NCBI GenBank assembly: GCA_001910725.1
Contig: MJGA01000008.1
Location: 62,001-126,000, forward strand
From: Phanerodontia chrysosporium
Lineage: Eukaryota; Basidiomycota; Agaricomycetes; Polyporales; Phanerochaetaceae
Reading direction: 5' to 3'
DNA: 64,000 bases
Under the pieces are notes generated by a model, which saw nothing but the letters and a program-made list of their open reading frames with translations, was not told the DNA's origin and ran no database searches. Shown here in pieces: positions 12,276 to 22,840 of the stretch. The position numbers were made by a program, and so were the translations under genes. Positions within the stretch are counted from its first letter, which is position 1. Each line of letters starts with the position of its first letter.

Positions 12276-13581
12276 CGAGTTCGAGAAGATGGTAAGTGGT
12301 GAACATGGTTGGGCTCCGCCTCCACGGCGTGGGCTGCCATGTGACGTTGTAGTCGATCTCAGATCGCCGCCGGTACCTTAACCCTAGCCGCCGCCACGTT
12401 CGCTTTGACCCTACTTACCGTGGGAACTCTATGGGTAAGACTCACAGTGAAAGCCGGTAAGTAACACGTACTCATCTTCCGCATAACCGTCGGCAGCAAA
12501 TTGGCCTCGATGTCGTCGGACGTTGCATTCCCCGAGTTTCTCGGGCCTTGACCCTCGCTCGCTCCTCGGGAAACCAGCTCGAGGGGGCTGAAACGATACG
12601 ACGAATACACATCAGAACTAGAAACATTCAGGCAGGTTACCAGACGCGGTCTCTTGGAGAGTAGGTCCCTGTTTGGCCCGACAGAATGAGCCAACATTCT
12701 ACGTACAGGGTATACTCTCGCTCACAAGCTGGCAACGAGGTTCAGAGCCCTCGCTGCAGAATCGGCGCATGAAACACTGCCGAATTGCTACCGAATCGGA
12801 ACTACCGTTCGCGGGCCAGCCTGTCCGAGTCAGCTCTTTTGTCTTCCTCTTTATCGCATCTCGCTCATCAGCGAGAAAATTCGCCCTCGAGAACTTGCCA
12901 TGTGGCTTCGATGCTGTGCATCGCGCTGCCCGCCCGACCCCTGGCGGTGCGGAGTCCTTGTCCTTGTATTCTTTTCGGTAGGTACCCACCGCTACGGTAG
13001 CTGTGGCACATCGAGTCTGATGAACCTATGCCCCAGGCTGTCGCGTATGGTCGCGCACATCCCACTCGGGCTTGTAGCAGCCTGCGCCGTGGAACACCTC
13101 GATGACCATCGCGCACAAGCTTTTGTCTCTCCGCTGCAAAACAGTTGCACCCGCACACGACGCTCCCGTGGTGCCTATCTGCGATGTGACGGCTTGTTTA
13201 ATCCGCATGAAACGGAAGGCGAGCGACCGCGTCTTCCTTACACCCGCGATGTTGTGCTCACTCGCTCACTGTTAGCCAAAGAGAGTGCCTCGCGGTCCCA
13301 CGCTGCGCCGGCTCCTCAAGGGCGGCCCCTCGAGGACCTGACGTCGCCGAACCTATGCTCGGCGCAGAGCCCGTCTGATCCGCCGCCACGGTCTCTCTGC
13401 AGACGCATGATGCGCTCGGCGGTGCGGAGGCAATCATGGCGTAGCAGACGTACTGTCGCCGCATACTGGCGACGGGGTTTTGAGCTCTCAGCATCACACC
13501 GACATCAGGCAGAAATGGAGGGAAGATATTCAGATGCTACACTCTCGCTTGCTTCACAGCCGCGCTGTCGCTGTTGAGACC
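12276..13581. other. Intergenic, no supportable gene
   Basis: Lies between the divergent MCU (-) and Cys-rich (+) genes. A 225-codon plus-strand frame (12900-13577) exists but has no domain, no hydrophobic core pattern and no splice support; I treat it as a chance frame. Confidence 0.35.
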
Positions 13582-13588
13582 TATAAAG
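13582..13588 (+). promoter_or_regulatory. TATA box of the Cys-rich gene
   Basis: TATAAAG, 108 bp upstream of the ATG at 13696 and on the same strand; the spacing fits a short 5' leader. Confidence 0.45.
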
Positions 13589-13695
13589 GTCCAGCGAGGA
13601 TATGCCTCCTTCCCACTGCTCATCGTCCACAACTCATTCCAAAGGAACAGCTACCCTTCACTGACACCAATCCGCTCATCCAAATCGTTCCTAAT

Positions 13696-14214
13696 ATGTG
13701 CACCAGACGCCAGTTCGTTACCCTCTACTCGCAGTGTCTTTGTTATTGACTAGCTTGCTTTCTCAGCGTTTGCTACATTTACACCAAGTGCGGTCACGCT
13801 TATGCTCTGGTAAGTATTGCTACCCTGATTGCCGACCATCCAACCCTGACCAACGTCCAATCGTCAGCCTGAGCAAATAGTAAGCACACAGGGCGGCCCC
13901 GTAACTCCGCGGCTCACCGTCGGCCACAGATCGAGTGTGACCGCACGAACTGCGTCTTCAGCCCCAACCATCCGAGCAGCTGCTCGGGGGCATCCTGCAA
14001 GAAGACCTGCTGGCAATAGTCCGTCCCGTTACTTCTTCCCCGTTATACCTGCTCGCTCAACATCTTCCCGCGACGCTCAGCCGCCAGCCAACGGAGCAGT
14101 ACTGTGAGTCCGCGCGCCGTTTCGAGCTGCTTCTCGGGCATTCTGACCCTCGGACCCGCAGCGCCGCAGCTCCCCGAGTTCTGCCCGACCTGTGTCCAGA
14201 ACGGACGTCGCTGA
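13696..14214 (+). CDS. Small Cys/His-rich protein of an Agaricomycete family
   Basis: Six exons: 13696-13733, 13767-13809, 13868-13879 (12 nt), 13930-14018, 14081-14103 (23 nt) and 14162-14214. They sum to 258 nt with every junction in frame, giving 85 residues. The product runs MCTRRQF, then CGHAYALPEQ, IECDRTNCVFSPNHPSSC, CKKTCWQYRQP and EFCPTCVQNGRR. I recall a basidiomycete family with the same order (C-x-R at the start, KCGH, C-x4-NC, CWQYRQ, CPxC at the end) and no known role. The paired Cys and His residues suggest zinc binding; this is inference. No signal peptide is present, so it is probably intracellular. The donor after exon 4 is GTCCGT, weaker than usual. Confidence 0.68.
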
Positions 14215-14606
14215 GCTGCTCCGGGCGGCGCCCCGAGCGCAACTGCTCCCTTCTCGGGGCACTACGGACAACCTTGGATGCCCCCGTCATGATTCTGTCC
14301 TGGCGGCGCGTCTCCGCTGTATCCATACATCTAGACCCTCATGTATTCTCCAGATAATCCGCTATTCCTGTATCTATTACACCGATGCTCAGTTGCTCGA
14401 AGACATTGCTACATCCAGGTGTGATGCGAGAATTGTAGAGGCGTGTTCTCCAGCTGGTCTGTACGCAGCAAAGGTCGCGGGTCATGCGAGGTTGCCGAGA
14501 GCGGTGCAAAGGCAGCAGTGCAACAGCGTTCTACATTCCAACAAGAGCCCATAAACTGATCGTACAATATCATCCCGCGTCCGCCGCCGGCTTCGGAAAG
14601 CGTGCG

Positions 14607-16557
14607 TTACACCAAGAGCGCGCCCTTGCCAATACGCACCCTGCCCTTGAACGGCAGGCCCTCAAGCTCCAAGTCACCCTGATCGAGCGGCAGGCCCTGG
14701 ACGCCGACCGCCACCGCAGCGACGCCCTGCACTCCCGCCACCGCCCCGTTCGCGCTAAAAATGACCTAGAGCAAACAAGATGAAACAGCAGCCCAACGGA
14801 AGCGCCACCTGCGGACGCACCTTGCCCACGAAACTGCGGAACTCCCGGTCGCGCCCTGGCAGGATCTCCAAGGGGACGTCAACGATGTCCGCGAACACCT
14901 CCACGGCGGTGCCTTCGTGCTCGCCGGACTCGATAGGGAAGCTCGTGGACGGAACCCAATCCTCGGGCCTGATGTGCCCAAAGGCTCGGTCGGGCAGGGG
15001 GTCAGGGAGCGGGGGCGCAGGGGGTGCCTCTGCGGCGCGCGGGCTCATGGCTGTGTCCTCGTCAGGTACCTCCCCGTCAAAGACAAGGACGTCGGGTAGC
15101 ACGCGAGTGACGTTCAACCCGAGACGGAAACCTGGAGGGAGCACAATTCGGGCAAAGACAGTTCCTGTGGCAAGCACACCGCCGTTGGAACCCGTCTTGA
15201 TCTTCATATTCTTGATGGTGACGTCCCTGAGTATCTGTGGCTTGGGACGGAGAGCAGGGAAGGCAGCTTCTACGGTCAGGTCGGGAAGCAGCGGGCTTGA
15301 GATCGAGACCTCTGAGTCTCTGGCTGAGACGTAGTTCGCGAGGAGCTTCGATACCGCAGTGGAAGCATTGTGTGTTAAAGGCAAGATATGTCCAGCCAGC
15401 GACACGGAGATGTTCGGATGTGTCAAGGTGAACGGAGCAGTGTACACCTTAGCGACCGGAATCAAATCTTGGGAACCGTTCGTGGATGGAAGCGCGACAG
15501 TGAAGGGAATCGAGGTGGCAGTGTAATGTATATTCTCTGGAGCAGGGTTAATAGCTGTGGCATTGGCGGATATCTCAACTTGTGAGTCGTTAGACTCGAG
15601 CTTGAAAGACGTCAGGGTCACTAACTGAGAGGCAGGGGGTAAGGGTTGGTTGCTCCCGGGAGGCGGAAGGCCTGGAAGGTGGGGTACTGGAAGAGAACAA
15701 GGTCAATGAGGTTTCATTCGTACAGCCCAACCAGACCACTCACCCCTCAAACTGACATGACTGATCACGTCTGTGCGGACAGCGCTGAGTGCGCTTCTCC
15801 AGCCACGCTCGTAGAGGTGACCACCACGGATAGCGGCACGGCCAACATGGGCCTCAACGCGCATGGTCCCGTCCCGCCAACTTTCACGGACGAAATGCAG
15901 GAGGGCAGTGACATTCTTCGTGGGCTTGATGTAGACAGGGATCGTGACTTCGGTGAGCCAGCTCTCGTCCTGGGGCGGGTCCGCCGTGAGCGGGAGGTCT
16001 AGGGGCGGGACGACGACCTGAGCGAGATGGTCATCATGCATGGAAGAAACGTCTATGGTGGAAAGGTTGGCGGTTATAGTGTCGAGCTGCTCGATGCCCC
16101 ACCGGCCGATGGACTTCCACCAGAACTGGAGGTAGGAGTCGTCGTCCTCGGTCGCCACTCCGATCACGCGTCCCGCGTCCACGCCAACCCGCCCCCGCAC
16201 CTTCACCCAGATGCCGCCGTCTCCTGTGATGTTCAGGACGTCGAGTCGGTCGGGTCCTCGTGCGACGAGAGCACGCTGCATGAGCTCATCCGGGGAGATG
16301 CCAGAGGCTCGGGATCCATACGAGTAGGCAATTAGAAGTACAATGATGAAGAGAAGTATACAAACAGAGAACGAGTACAAGAATACAGACAGGAGCTTCG
16401 CGAGCAGGCGTCGCCGTCGTGGAGGCGTGGGCTCTGGGTCGTAGCGGGTGCCGGAGCCAGAGGCGAGGAGAGGAGTACGCTCGTCGAGGTCCTCGGGGCG
16501 GGCTCGTGCTTTGCCCTTGGCACCTGGTGGAGTGCTACTCACATCCTCGGAGCTCAT
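14607..16557 (-). CDS. Single-pass, vacuolar-type membrane protein with large luminal LEA/DUF3712-like region
   Basis: Three exons (16557-15744, 15686-14821, 14765-14607) give 612 residues without a frame break. The first 60 residues are polar and contain DERTPLLAS, an acidic dileucine-like sorting motif typical of proteins sent to the vacuole. One membrane segment follows (VFLYSFSVCILLFIIVLLIA). The rest is a beta-rich luminal region with many N-x-S/T sequons (NITG, NVTALL, NLSTI, NATAI, NASTA), resembling LEA-2/DUF3712 proteins such as yeast Tag1, a vacuolar protein that ends autophagy. The Tag1 link rests on architecture and general resemblance only. The 3' end faces the Cys-rich gene. Confidence 0.65.
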
Positions 16558-16748
16558 CGTCGTCGGCAGTGGTGGTGAAGGTAGCGGGAACGGCGAGAAA
16601 AGACACCGCACCGATAGTTAGCATTGCCGGCGGCAGTTTCCGTAGGCGCCCATCAGCGAGAAGGGCTGGACCCGCCGCTGGCCGCAGTGGGCGGGAATGA
16701 AGTCTATCTCTACACGGACTCTACATGACAAACCTGGCCATCTACATC

Positions 16749-18962
16749 CTACAAAACAGAGTGTAGCTGCTCTCCCTTGACTATCTGGGAGAATATCTCA
16801 AAGGCTGCCTCTGGCTGGAACGCGGGCTAGAGACGAAGACGATGTTAGAAAGCGCGGCGGTACGGAGGCAGCAGGGGAAGAGAACCACAATTTCATGGCC
16901 AGCCTGATACACACGCCTGGGAGCAAGATCAGCGCCGCGATACGTCAACTGGTGAACAAGGGTACGTACGCAAAGGAAAAGTTGTCCACATTCTGCACAG
17001 CAGCAACCGGCTTGCCGCGGATCGTCATGTTCTTGAACGGCGTGCGGTGCAGCGTCTCGTTGCCGAACCAGTCCATGGCGAGCACCGCAGCATGCCCACC
17101 GAGCCAATTGCAGCTGAAACGTGGATCCGTCAACGGCGACCTTATTGTGAAAAAGGCGAACAGGGTCCCCTCACTTGATGTCCGCATCACCAGCCTAGAG
17201 CGCAGATCAGTTTCGCGCGCGCGATCTGCGACTATAGCACTTACCCAGATCAACGTCTTCAGGCCAGAGTTTACAAGCGCGCCCAGCTGCGGCAGGAGCG
17301 TCCGCGCATCGTCGCCCGTCCGCGAGAACTGCCCATCAACGGGGCCTGAACATTCGGTGTATCTCGACTGAAGCACCCAGAAACCAGATCAGACAGCGAA
17401 CCTCCATGTCGTAACCTCGCATGATGCGCTCACCTCTGCACCGATGAGTTTCATAATCGTCGCATTCCGTAGGAAAGTCACGTAAGATTCGGAGGGGAAC
17501 AAGGAAGACGAGTTCTGGCGGAGGTCGTCGGAGTCTCGGTCTCCAACCGCGGGAGCAAATACATTCTCGATCTGAGTACCAGAGTAGAGGGGGAGTTCAT
17601 GAGATACGACTCAAGAGACGCGAGACTGTACTTACGCAGAAGTTGTCTGCCTGCCTACAAATTTGATTGCTATCGGTGCTATTTCCAGCCGCATAGCAAG
17701 CTAGTTCTTGTTCTTGGCAGCCCCCAGGGCCAAAGAATGACTCGTTTAGTGCGGCAAGGACCGTATCGCTCTGCAACGGGCCATATCCAGGCGCGTCGGT
17801 CGCGAATGTGACATATGCCTCATTTTGCAAGAGAGGGTCATACCAGCCGCTAAGCGTTTGACGGGTTCTCTGTCAGTGTGATCCAACTGAGGGCGAGTGT
17901 ATCGGACGCACTTGTTAATCATCAGTCTACTGACGTGGATCTTCTCCCCGGTGATGACATGCTGGTCGATTTTTCTGTTCTGCTCGTTGAAGAAAGTCAC
18001 GAATTCAGGGCCATAGTGTCCACCGTAGCTCTCCGTCGCAAAGATAAACCTAGAGTATATCATGTCAGACGTTGGGTTACGTCACGTTCTCCGGATGTCT
18101 TACTCCCGGCTGCTGTACTTCGCGAACTCTTTGCTTTCCAATAGAACTTGGAAAGCCGACCAGAATGCCGGTGCAGCAGCAAAGGTGCTGTTGACGTCGA
18201 TGGTCCCGTGAGAGAATCCGGTACCGATGGGCTGATCGATGTAAATGACTGCAAGCCTTGAACGTCAGAACTGTTCTCATAGACGAAGAAATTGACGTAC
18301 TGTTGGAAATGTTGTTCCAGCTGCAACGGGAACAGTTCAATTGCCGGAAATAAACGGTGCATATAAGTGGGCACAGACCTGAAAGGGTTGAGTACAGTGG
18401 TCTCGCCGTCTTCAAGAACCTGGCAAGGACCATGCTCTGATGCAACACAAGTGTCGGCGGGATTTACATAAACATTATCACTTTCGTACTTGCCCACCTT
18501 GGAAGAGTCCAATCATGGACGAACATCCAGGACCACCATTGAGCCTGAATCTCGTTCAGATCAAGCACGTCTATCTCACGAGCGAGACCCACCATAGCGT
18601 GAACGGTGCAATCTCGGGCTCGTGCCTTGATTCAAAGAACCAGAACCACTGACAGGCGGACAGATTCGTGAGCACACGCGATAATCGACCGGTCCCATGC
18701 TCACCATCGACATGTTTGTCCCGAAATCGATGTACCCAGATAGCTGGTCCACGCCAGGGGTGGTCTCGCAGACACCAGAGTTGCGAATAAAGCGCAGCCC
18801 TACATCTGGCTGCGCTTGCGACTGGAACGTCTGGAGATTGATCGACGGCGAGCTCGCAGAGCGAACATGATTCACAGTGTTCACCGCCACCCCGAGGGTC
18901 CCGACGACGACGAAGGCGAGGCCAAGCAGTGCAAGTCTCAGGGACTGGCAGAAGCGCGCCAT
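16749..18962 (-). CDS. Serine carboxypeptidase (peptidase family S10)
   Basis: Secreted or vacuolar serine carboxypeptidase with many short introns. ATG 18962 opens a signal-anchor-like hydrophobic stretch (LALLGLAFVVVGTLGVAV). The family blocks follow in order: SGYIDFG, FWFFESRHEPE, the oxyanion motif WLNGGPGCSS (junction at about 18585/18550), YIDQPIGTGFS, the nucleophile motif ESYGGHYGPEF (near 18030), the Asp motif GDADINCNWLGG (near 17190/17120) and the His motif QAGHEIPAFQPEAA (near 16900/16830). The catalytic Ser, Asp and His are all present and no frame break is needed. It removes C-terminal residues from peptides at acid pH. The end is EQLHSVL at 16749. Confidence 0.92.
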
Positions 18963-19686
18963 GCTGCTCGTGTGTCTGGTCCCTTCGGCAAGTTCTTCGC
19001 CTGTGCGGCCAAGGAGCGAGAAACTCGACGAGTCGCCATCTGGGTATCGTGCTTTTAAGTGGAACCAGTGATGGCCCGGCATGGACGTGCAGCCCAGTGT
19101 TCGCTTCGGGAAGCTCTGTGGACGCGAAAACGCATGTGGCTAAGCGGTCATGCAACCGCAGCCGCGCGCCACGGGTTATTCTTGTGAAGCTGGCGATAAG
19201 CCAAGGCGCGCAGTGGTGTGAATGAAAGGCTCAGGATGGCTGCACACACGTAGCAGTCAGTATCTCAACCTCGTCACGAGTGGCTCGAGACTTGTGGTTG
19301 TACCTACAGGGAATCTGCAAGTCGGTCAGGATTGCACTGCAGCTTGCTACGTCCCGCGCCGGTATGCCGCTGCGCCGGCAGATGGGAAGTAAGAGCGATC
19401 CGGGAGGTCCACAGCATCCTCGGTGAGCGTTCTCGAGCCTTCCTCTGCTTGCACGCTCCTCTGTTTCCTGCGTTGAGGCGAGCCCATCGTGAGGTAGGAA
19501 GAGGAGAGTATGTCCAAGAAAGACGTACGTGTGAGGGGAATTGAAGACGAAGAACTCGACTTGCCGCCTGAGCGCCCGCTGAGTCAGGGACGGTTGGTCA
19601 GGCTTAGGGGTGTAGAACCTGCTCCCTGTTGCTTTTCCCTACCATCTGCACTGACTCTCGCCAGAGTCCTAGGCAGCGTATGCTGA
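18963..19686. other. Divergent promoter region between carboxypeptidase and MYND genes
   Basis: About 720 bp separating two genes transcribed away from each other. I saw no clear TATA box and no convincing coding frame. Confidence 0.4.
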
Positions 19687-21530
19687 ATGCCTGATCGGCA
19701 CATATTGAACACGACGAGGCCTGCTGCCGAGCCTCAATGGCGCTCCCACGAGTTCCGCACGCGCCCCTATGAGGCGGGGAAGACGCTACGCGCTCTGCAC
19801 TCGAGTCGCGACTTCAAGAAATGCGACTCGTTCGTATTATCGCTCATCAATTACTACGACGGCAAGCATCCCCAGATGCTGTCCGACGTGAATGGCTTCG
19901 AGGCGAATTGTTCGAGGCGCTGTTCGATATCGTGATGGATGATGGGCTATATCCTGGCTTTTTGGTTGACGAACCTACTACTGTTAGTAAGCACAGTCTT
20001 CGATACACGAATACGACGCTAACCAAGACGTAGATGTACTTGCTGCATGCCTATGGGGCTGTGCTCCGTCTCATGCCTGATTCGATGGCCCCGGGATTTA
20101 GAGTTGAACCCGCCTCACAGGACGCAGTCATACATCGTTTCCTACGTCTGTGGAGCATGTTGCTGCGGTTCCCCCGTATCTTTCGTTATCATGGCCCCGA
20201 CAACCAGTCCAGCGCACGCATGTTTCTGGATATTCTCGGCGTATTGATGCATGGGTTTGTCGATCTATTCAAACAGGAGAGGTCTGTCACTTTGCGATCC
20301 TTGCGTTTCTGAGACTCATGGACCATGAGAATGTAGACACCGTGTTCCGCACGTGGACGACAGTAGCCTCGTATATGTTGCGTTCTTAGGTTGGGCCGGT
20401 TCGGAGGACTTCCGATCTGCACACCGCTTCATATCCATCGTGCAGATCCTCTTCCACACTGTCCCACTAGACAAACGGCTTGGCTTCGTCAAATCCGGGG
20501 TGGAAACAGGCGGGGTCATTCCCGAGTTGATCGTGGCCCGTTCTGTGGATGCCCTCATGAACGACTCGACACTTCTCGACTACGAGCTCTACAAGGTCCT
20601 AAGCATGTTAGAGTGGATGTGTCTCGACCCCAAGATCCAGGACGCCAGAGACAAGAGGCTCCTGCTCCCACAGGCAATGCTCCGAGTCGCACAGCACCAG
20701 GTTTGCTCAGGGGATGACTTCTGGCTTCCCGGAGTCGCGGACGTTGCGTTCATGCAGACTCAGTGCGTCTTGATTCTCGCTGGCCGCGTCGGTCACGATC
20801 ATGACTAACGGGGTGCAATAGTGCAGTTATCACGAAACTAGGGGTGGAGGACGTGAGCATCGTCCTGAACCATAGGGACATCTGTTGCTTCCTCATGGTC
20901 ATCTCGCGCGCCTTGCGTCCAATCTTGACGCATGAGCACGCCAATGGCTATGGTAAGTTGACAAACTCAATATTCACCTTCGCTTCCGACTGAAGCATCA
21001 CGGACCCAAGAATGCTTGGTGCCTATGGCGGAGTTGTGTGCTGCAGCAATGTCCAGATATGGCGGAGTCGTCGGATCCTCCCTCGATCCTGAACTGAAGG
21101 CTTCCGTCGCCCGGTCTTGGTATCGAGGACGCGAAGCTCTTCGTGACCCGTCTCCGTCATCGTATACTCATCGGGGTACTGTCCTCCAGGCTTGGATGGA
21201 CCTTGGCAAGGCGTGCGGTCTGGATTTAGACACACCCTTTGAGTCTGTAGCGTCGGTTGCTTCTGCTGCGCTGCCTTCTGCCCCAGGAAGACGTGCGCCT
21301 GGCGGGAGTGCGTCTGCTACGGAGATAAGCCAGAGCACAAGCTGCGCGAGTGCAAACAATGCTCTAGGGTCATGTACTGCTCTTCAAAGTGCCAGAAACA
21401 GTCAGTTGTGTGCTATGCCTCGTACGCAGTCTGCTAACCAAACTGTGCATACAGGGATTGGCAAGATGGCGGGCACAAGCATGTTTGTCGAGCCGCTCAA
21501 GCTTCAGGATCATTGTACATATCCTCGTAG
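19687..21530 (+). CDS. MYND-type zinc-finger protein
   Basis: Large Agaricomycete MYND family: a long helical N-terminal region and a MYND finger at the very C terminus. The N-terminal exon has FKKCDSFVLSLINYYDGKH and LFEALFDIVMDDGLYPGFL; later exons give HAYGAVLRLMPDS and DYELYKVLSMLEWMCLDP. The finger reads CAWRECVCYGDKPEHKLREC, then CKQC, YCSSKC and, after an intron, DWQDGGHKHVC. Two points are unclear. The frame changes by one base near the CCCC run at 19870-19873. Between 20282 and 20363 the sequence can be read either as an 82 bp intron or as coding sequence with two one-base gaps. The intron before the finger would be only about 35 bp. MYND domains bind short Pro-rich peptides; the partner is unknown. 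Confidence 0.75.
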
Positions 21531-22786
21531 TGCCTTTAAGGACTGGTTGTATTATTAAGTGTATGCTCAGCAGGGTTAATAGACATATCTTTGACTATAT
21601 CTGCCCCAGACTCCTGCCACAAAAAGGGTTTCTCCCTGGGAGCGACGATTTTACCACCATTTTTGACGTGTTCGGCAGGCTGGAGGCTAGACCCTAACGT
21701 ATGTTCCGTGCCCCTCTAGCATTGGTTTTAACTCATAGTGCACATAAGATCCTAGGGCGGTCCCGCCCCGCCGCGAAGTATCGCAGGTCGCACTAAAGTC
21801 AAGCTTGTGCAGCTGGGAGCTTCAAAACGCTGTGTTCCGGCAGCCGTGTGGAACCACTTGCCCAGTCATGTAAGAGGATTAACACAAAATTCCTTTCGTA
21901 CGATAACGAGAAAATGTGGTCAAGACCGTGAAGTGTTGTAGCAAGCCAACGACTCGGAGATTCAGATGTCCGCATTTGGGCGCTCGCTTAGTCAGCAACG
22001 ATCCCGACGAATGGCGCCGTTCGTGAGTCGAGTAGCTTGCAGGCTACTCGCAGCTTTCCGATCCCCACACGACGCTTGGTGCGATAAGCGAGTGTAAAAA
22101 GACATTCAGCTGCATGTTTGCGTTATAAAAGGAAGAGAAATACCGATGAACATTTGCTACTGACGAAATTTTCATCCGTGAGTGCGATTGCTTCGCCGCT
22201 CGCAATACACGTTTCTCACTATGAGTCTGGCTCAGTCTACAGATTGCTGAGGAGTAGACAAGACGACCGACCATCCTGAAGATGCGAGACTGGCCTATGA
22301 CTGGGTCGATCCAACCGTTACTATTCGCTCGGCACAGCCTTCTTCAGCCTTTCCCGGCGACGAGTTCAACTTGCTCTCGACCCCGGGAGCGTCCACGATC
22401 ATGCAAGGCGTCCTACAGCACCATACCTCTCGCGCTTTCCTGAGGCCAGCTAGGCTGATCTACCCCCACCGGATGGTCCTCATACTCAAGCGCCTATAAC
22501 GGTTCGACACCAGCATGGGAATCGGTCCAGGTCGCTTATGGCCGTATATATATCGGGATTATCTCCTGCAGAACATTTCGACCTATAGTAAGTTCTTTTG
22601 GTATCCAAAGTATGCCAGTTTTGATGATCAATGTCACATAGGCGGGCATTTTTGTTATAAATCTCGCTAAGTCAGGCGAAGGAGCACTTCGACTTCGTTC
22701 CCAGGGCTTCGTCAATTATAGACAAGATTAATCTGGACCTCAGACACGTTGCTGGGATGGTCGGAGTGTGATTTGCCTCTGAGTCA
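21531..22786. other. Intergenic, nothing recognised
   Basis: About 1.25 kb between the MYND gene and VIT-vWA gene A. Short frames only. No repeat, rRNA or transposon signature was seen. Confidence 0.4.
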
Positions 22787-22793
22787 TATATAA
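22787..22793 (+). promoter_or_regulatory. TATA box of VIT-vWA gene A
   Basis: TATATAA, 48 bp upstream of the proposed ATG at 22841 and in the same orientation. Paralogue B has an equivalent element at a similar distance. Confidence 0.55.
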
Positions 22794-22840
22794 GGCTCGG
22801 ATAGGCGGCCACCCTCCTCTCTCCCGTACGACCACTTGCC

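Noticed and set aside
12900..13577. 225-codon plus-strand open frame
   Set aside because: No domain, no splice consistency and composition like antisense GC-rich chance frames; it also overlaps the promoter of the Cys-rich gene.
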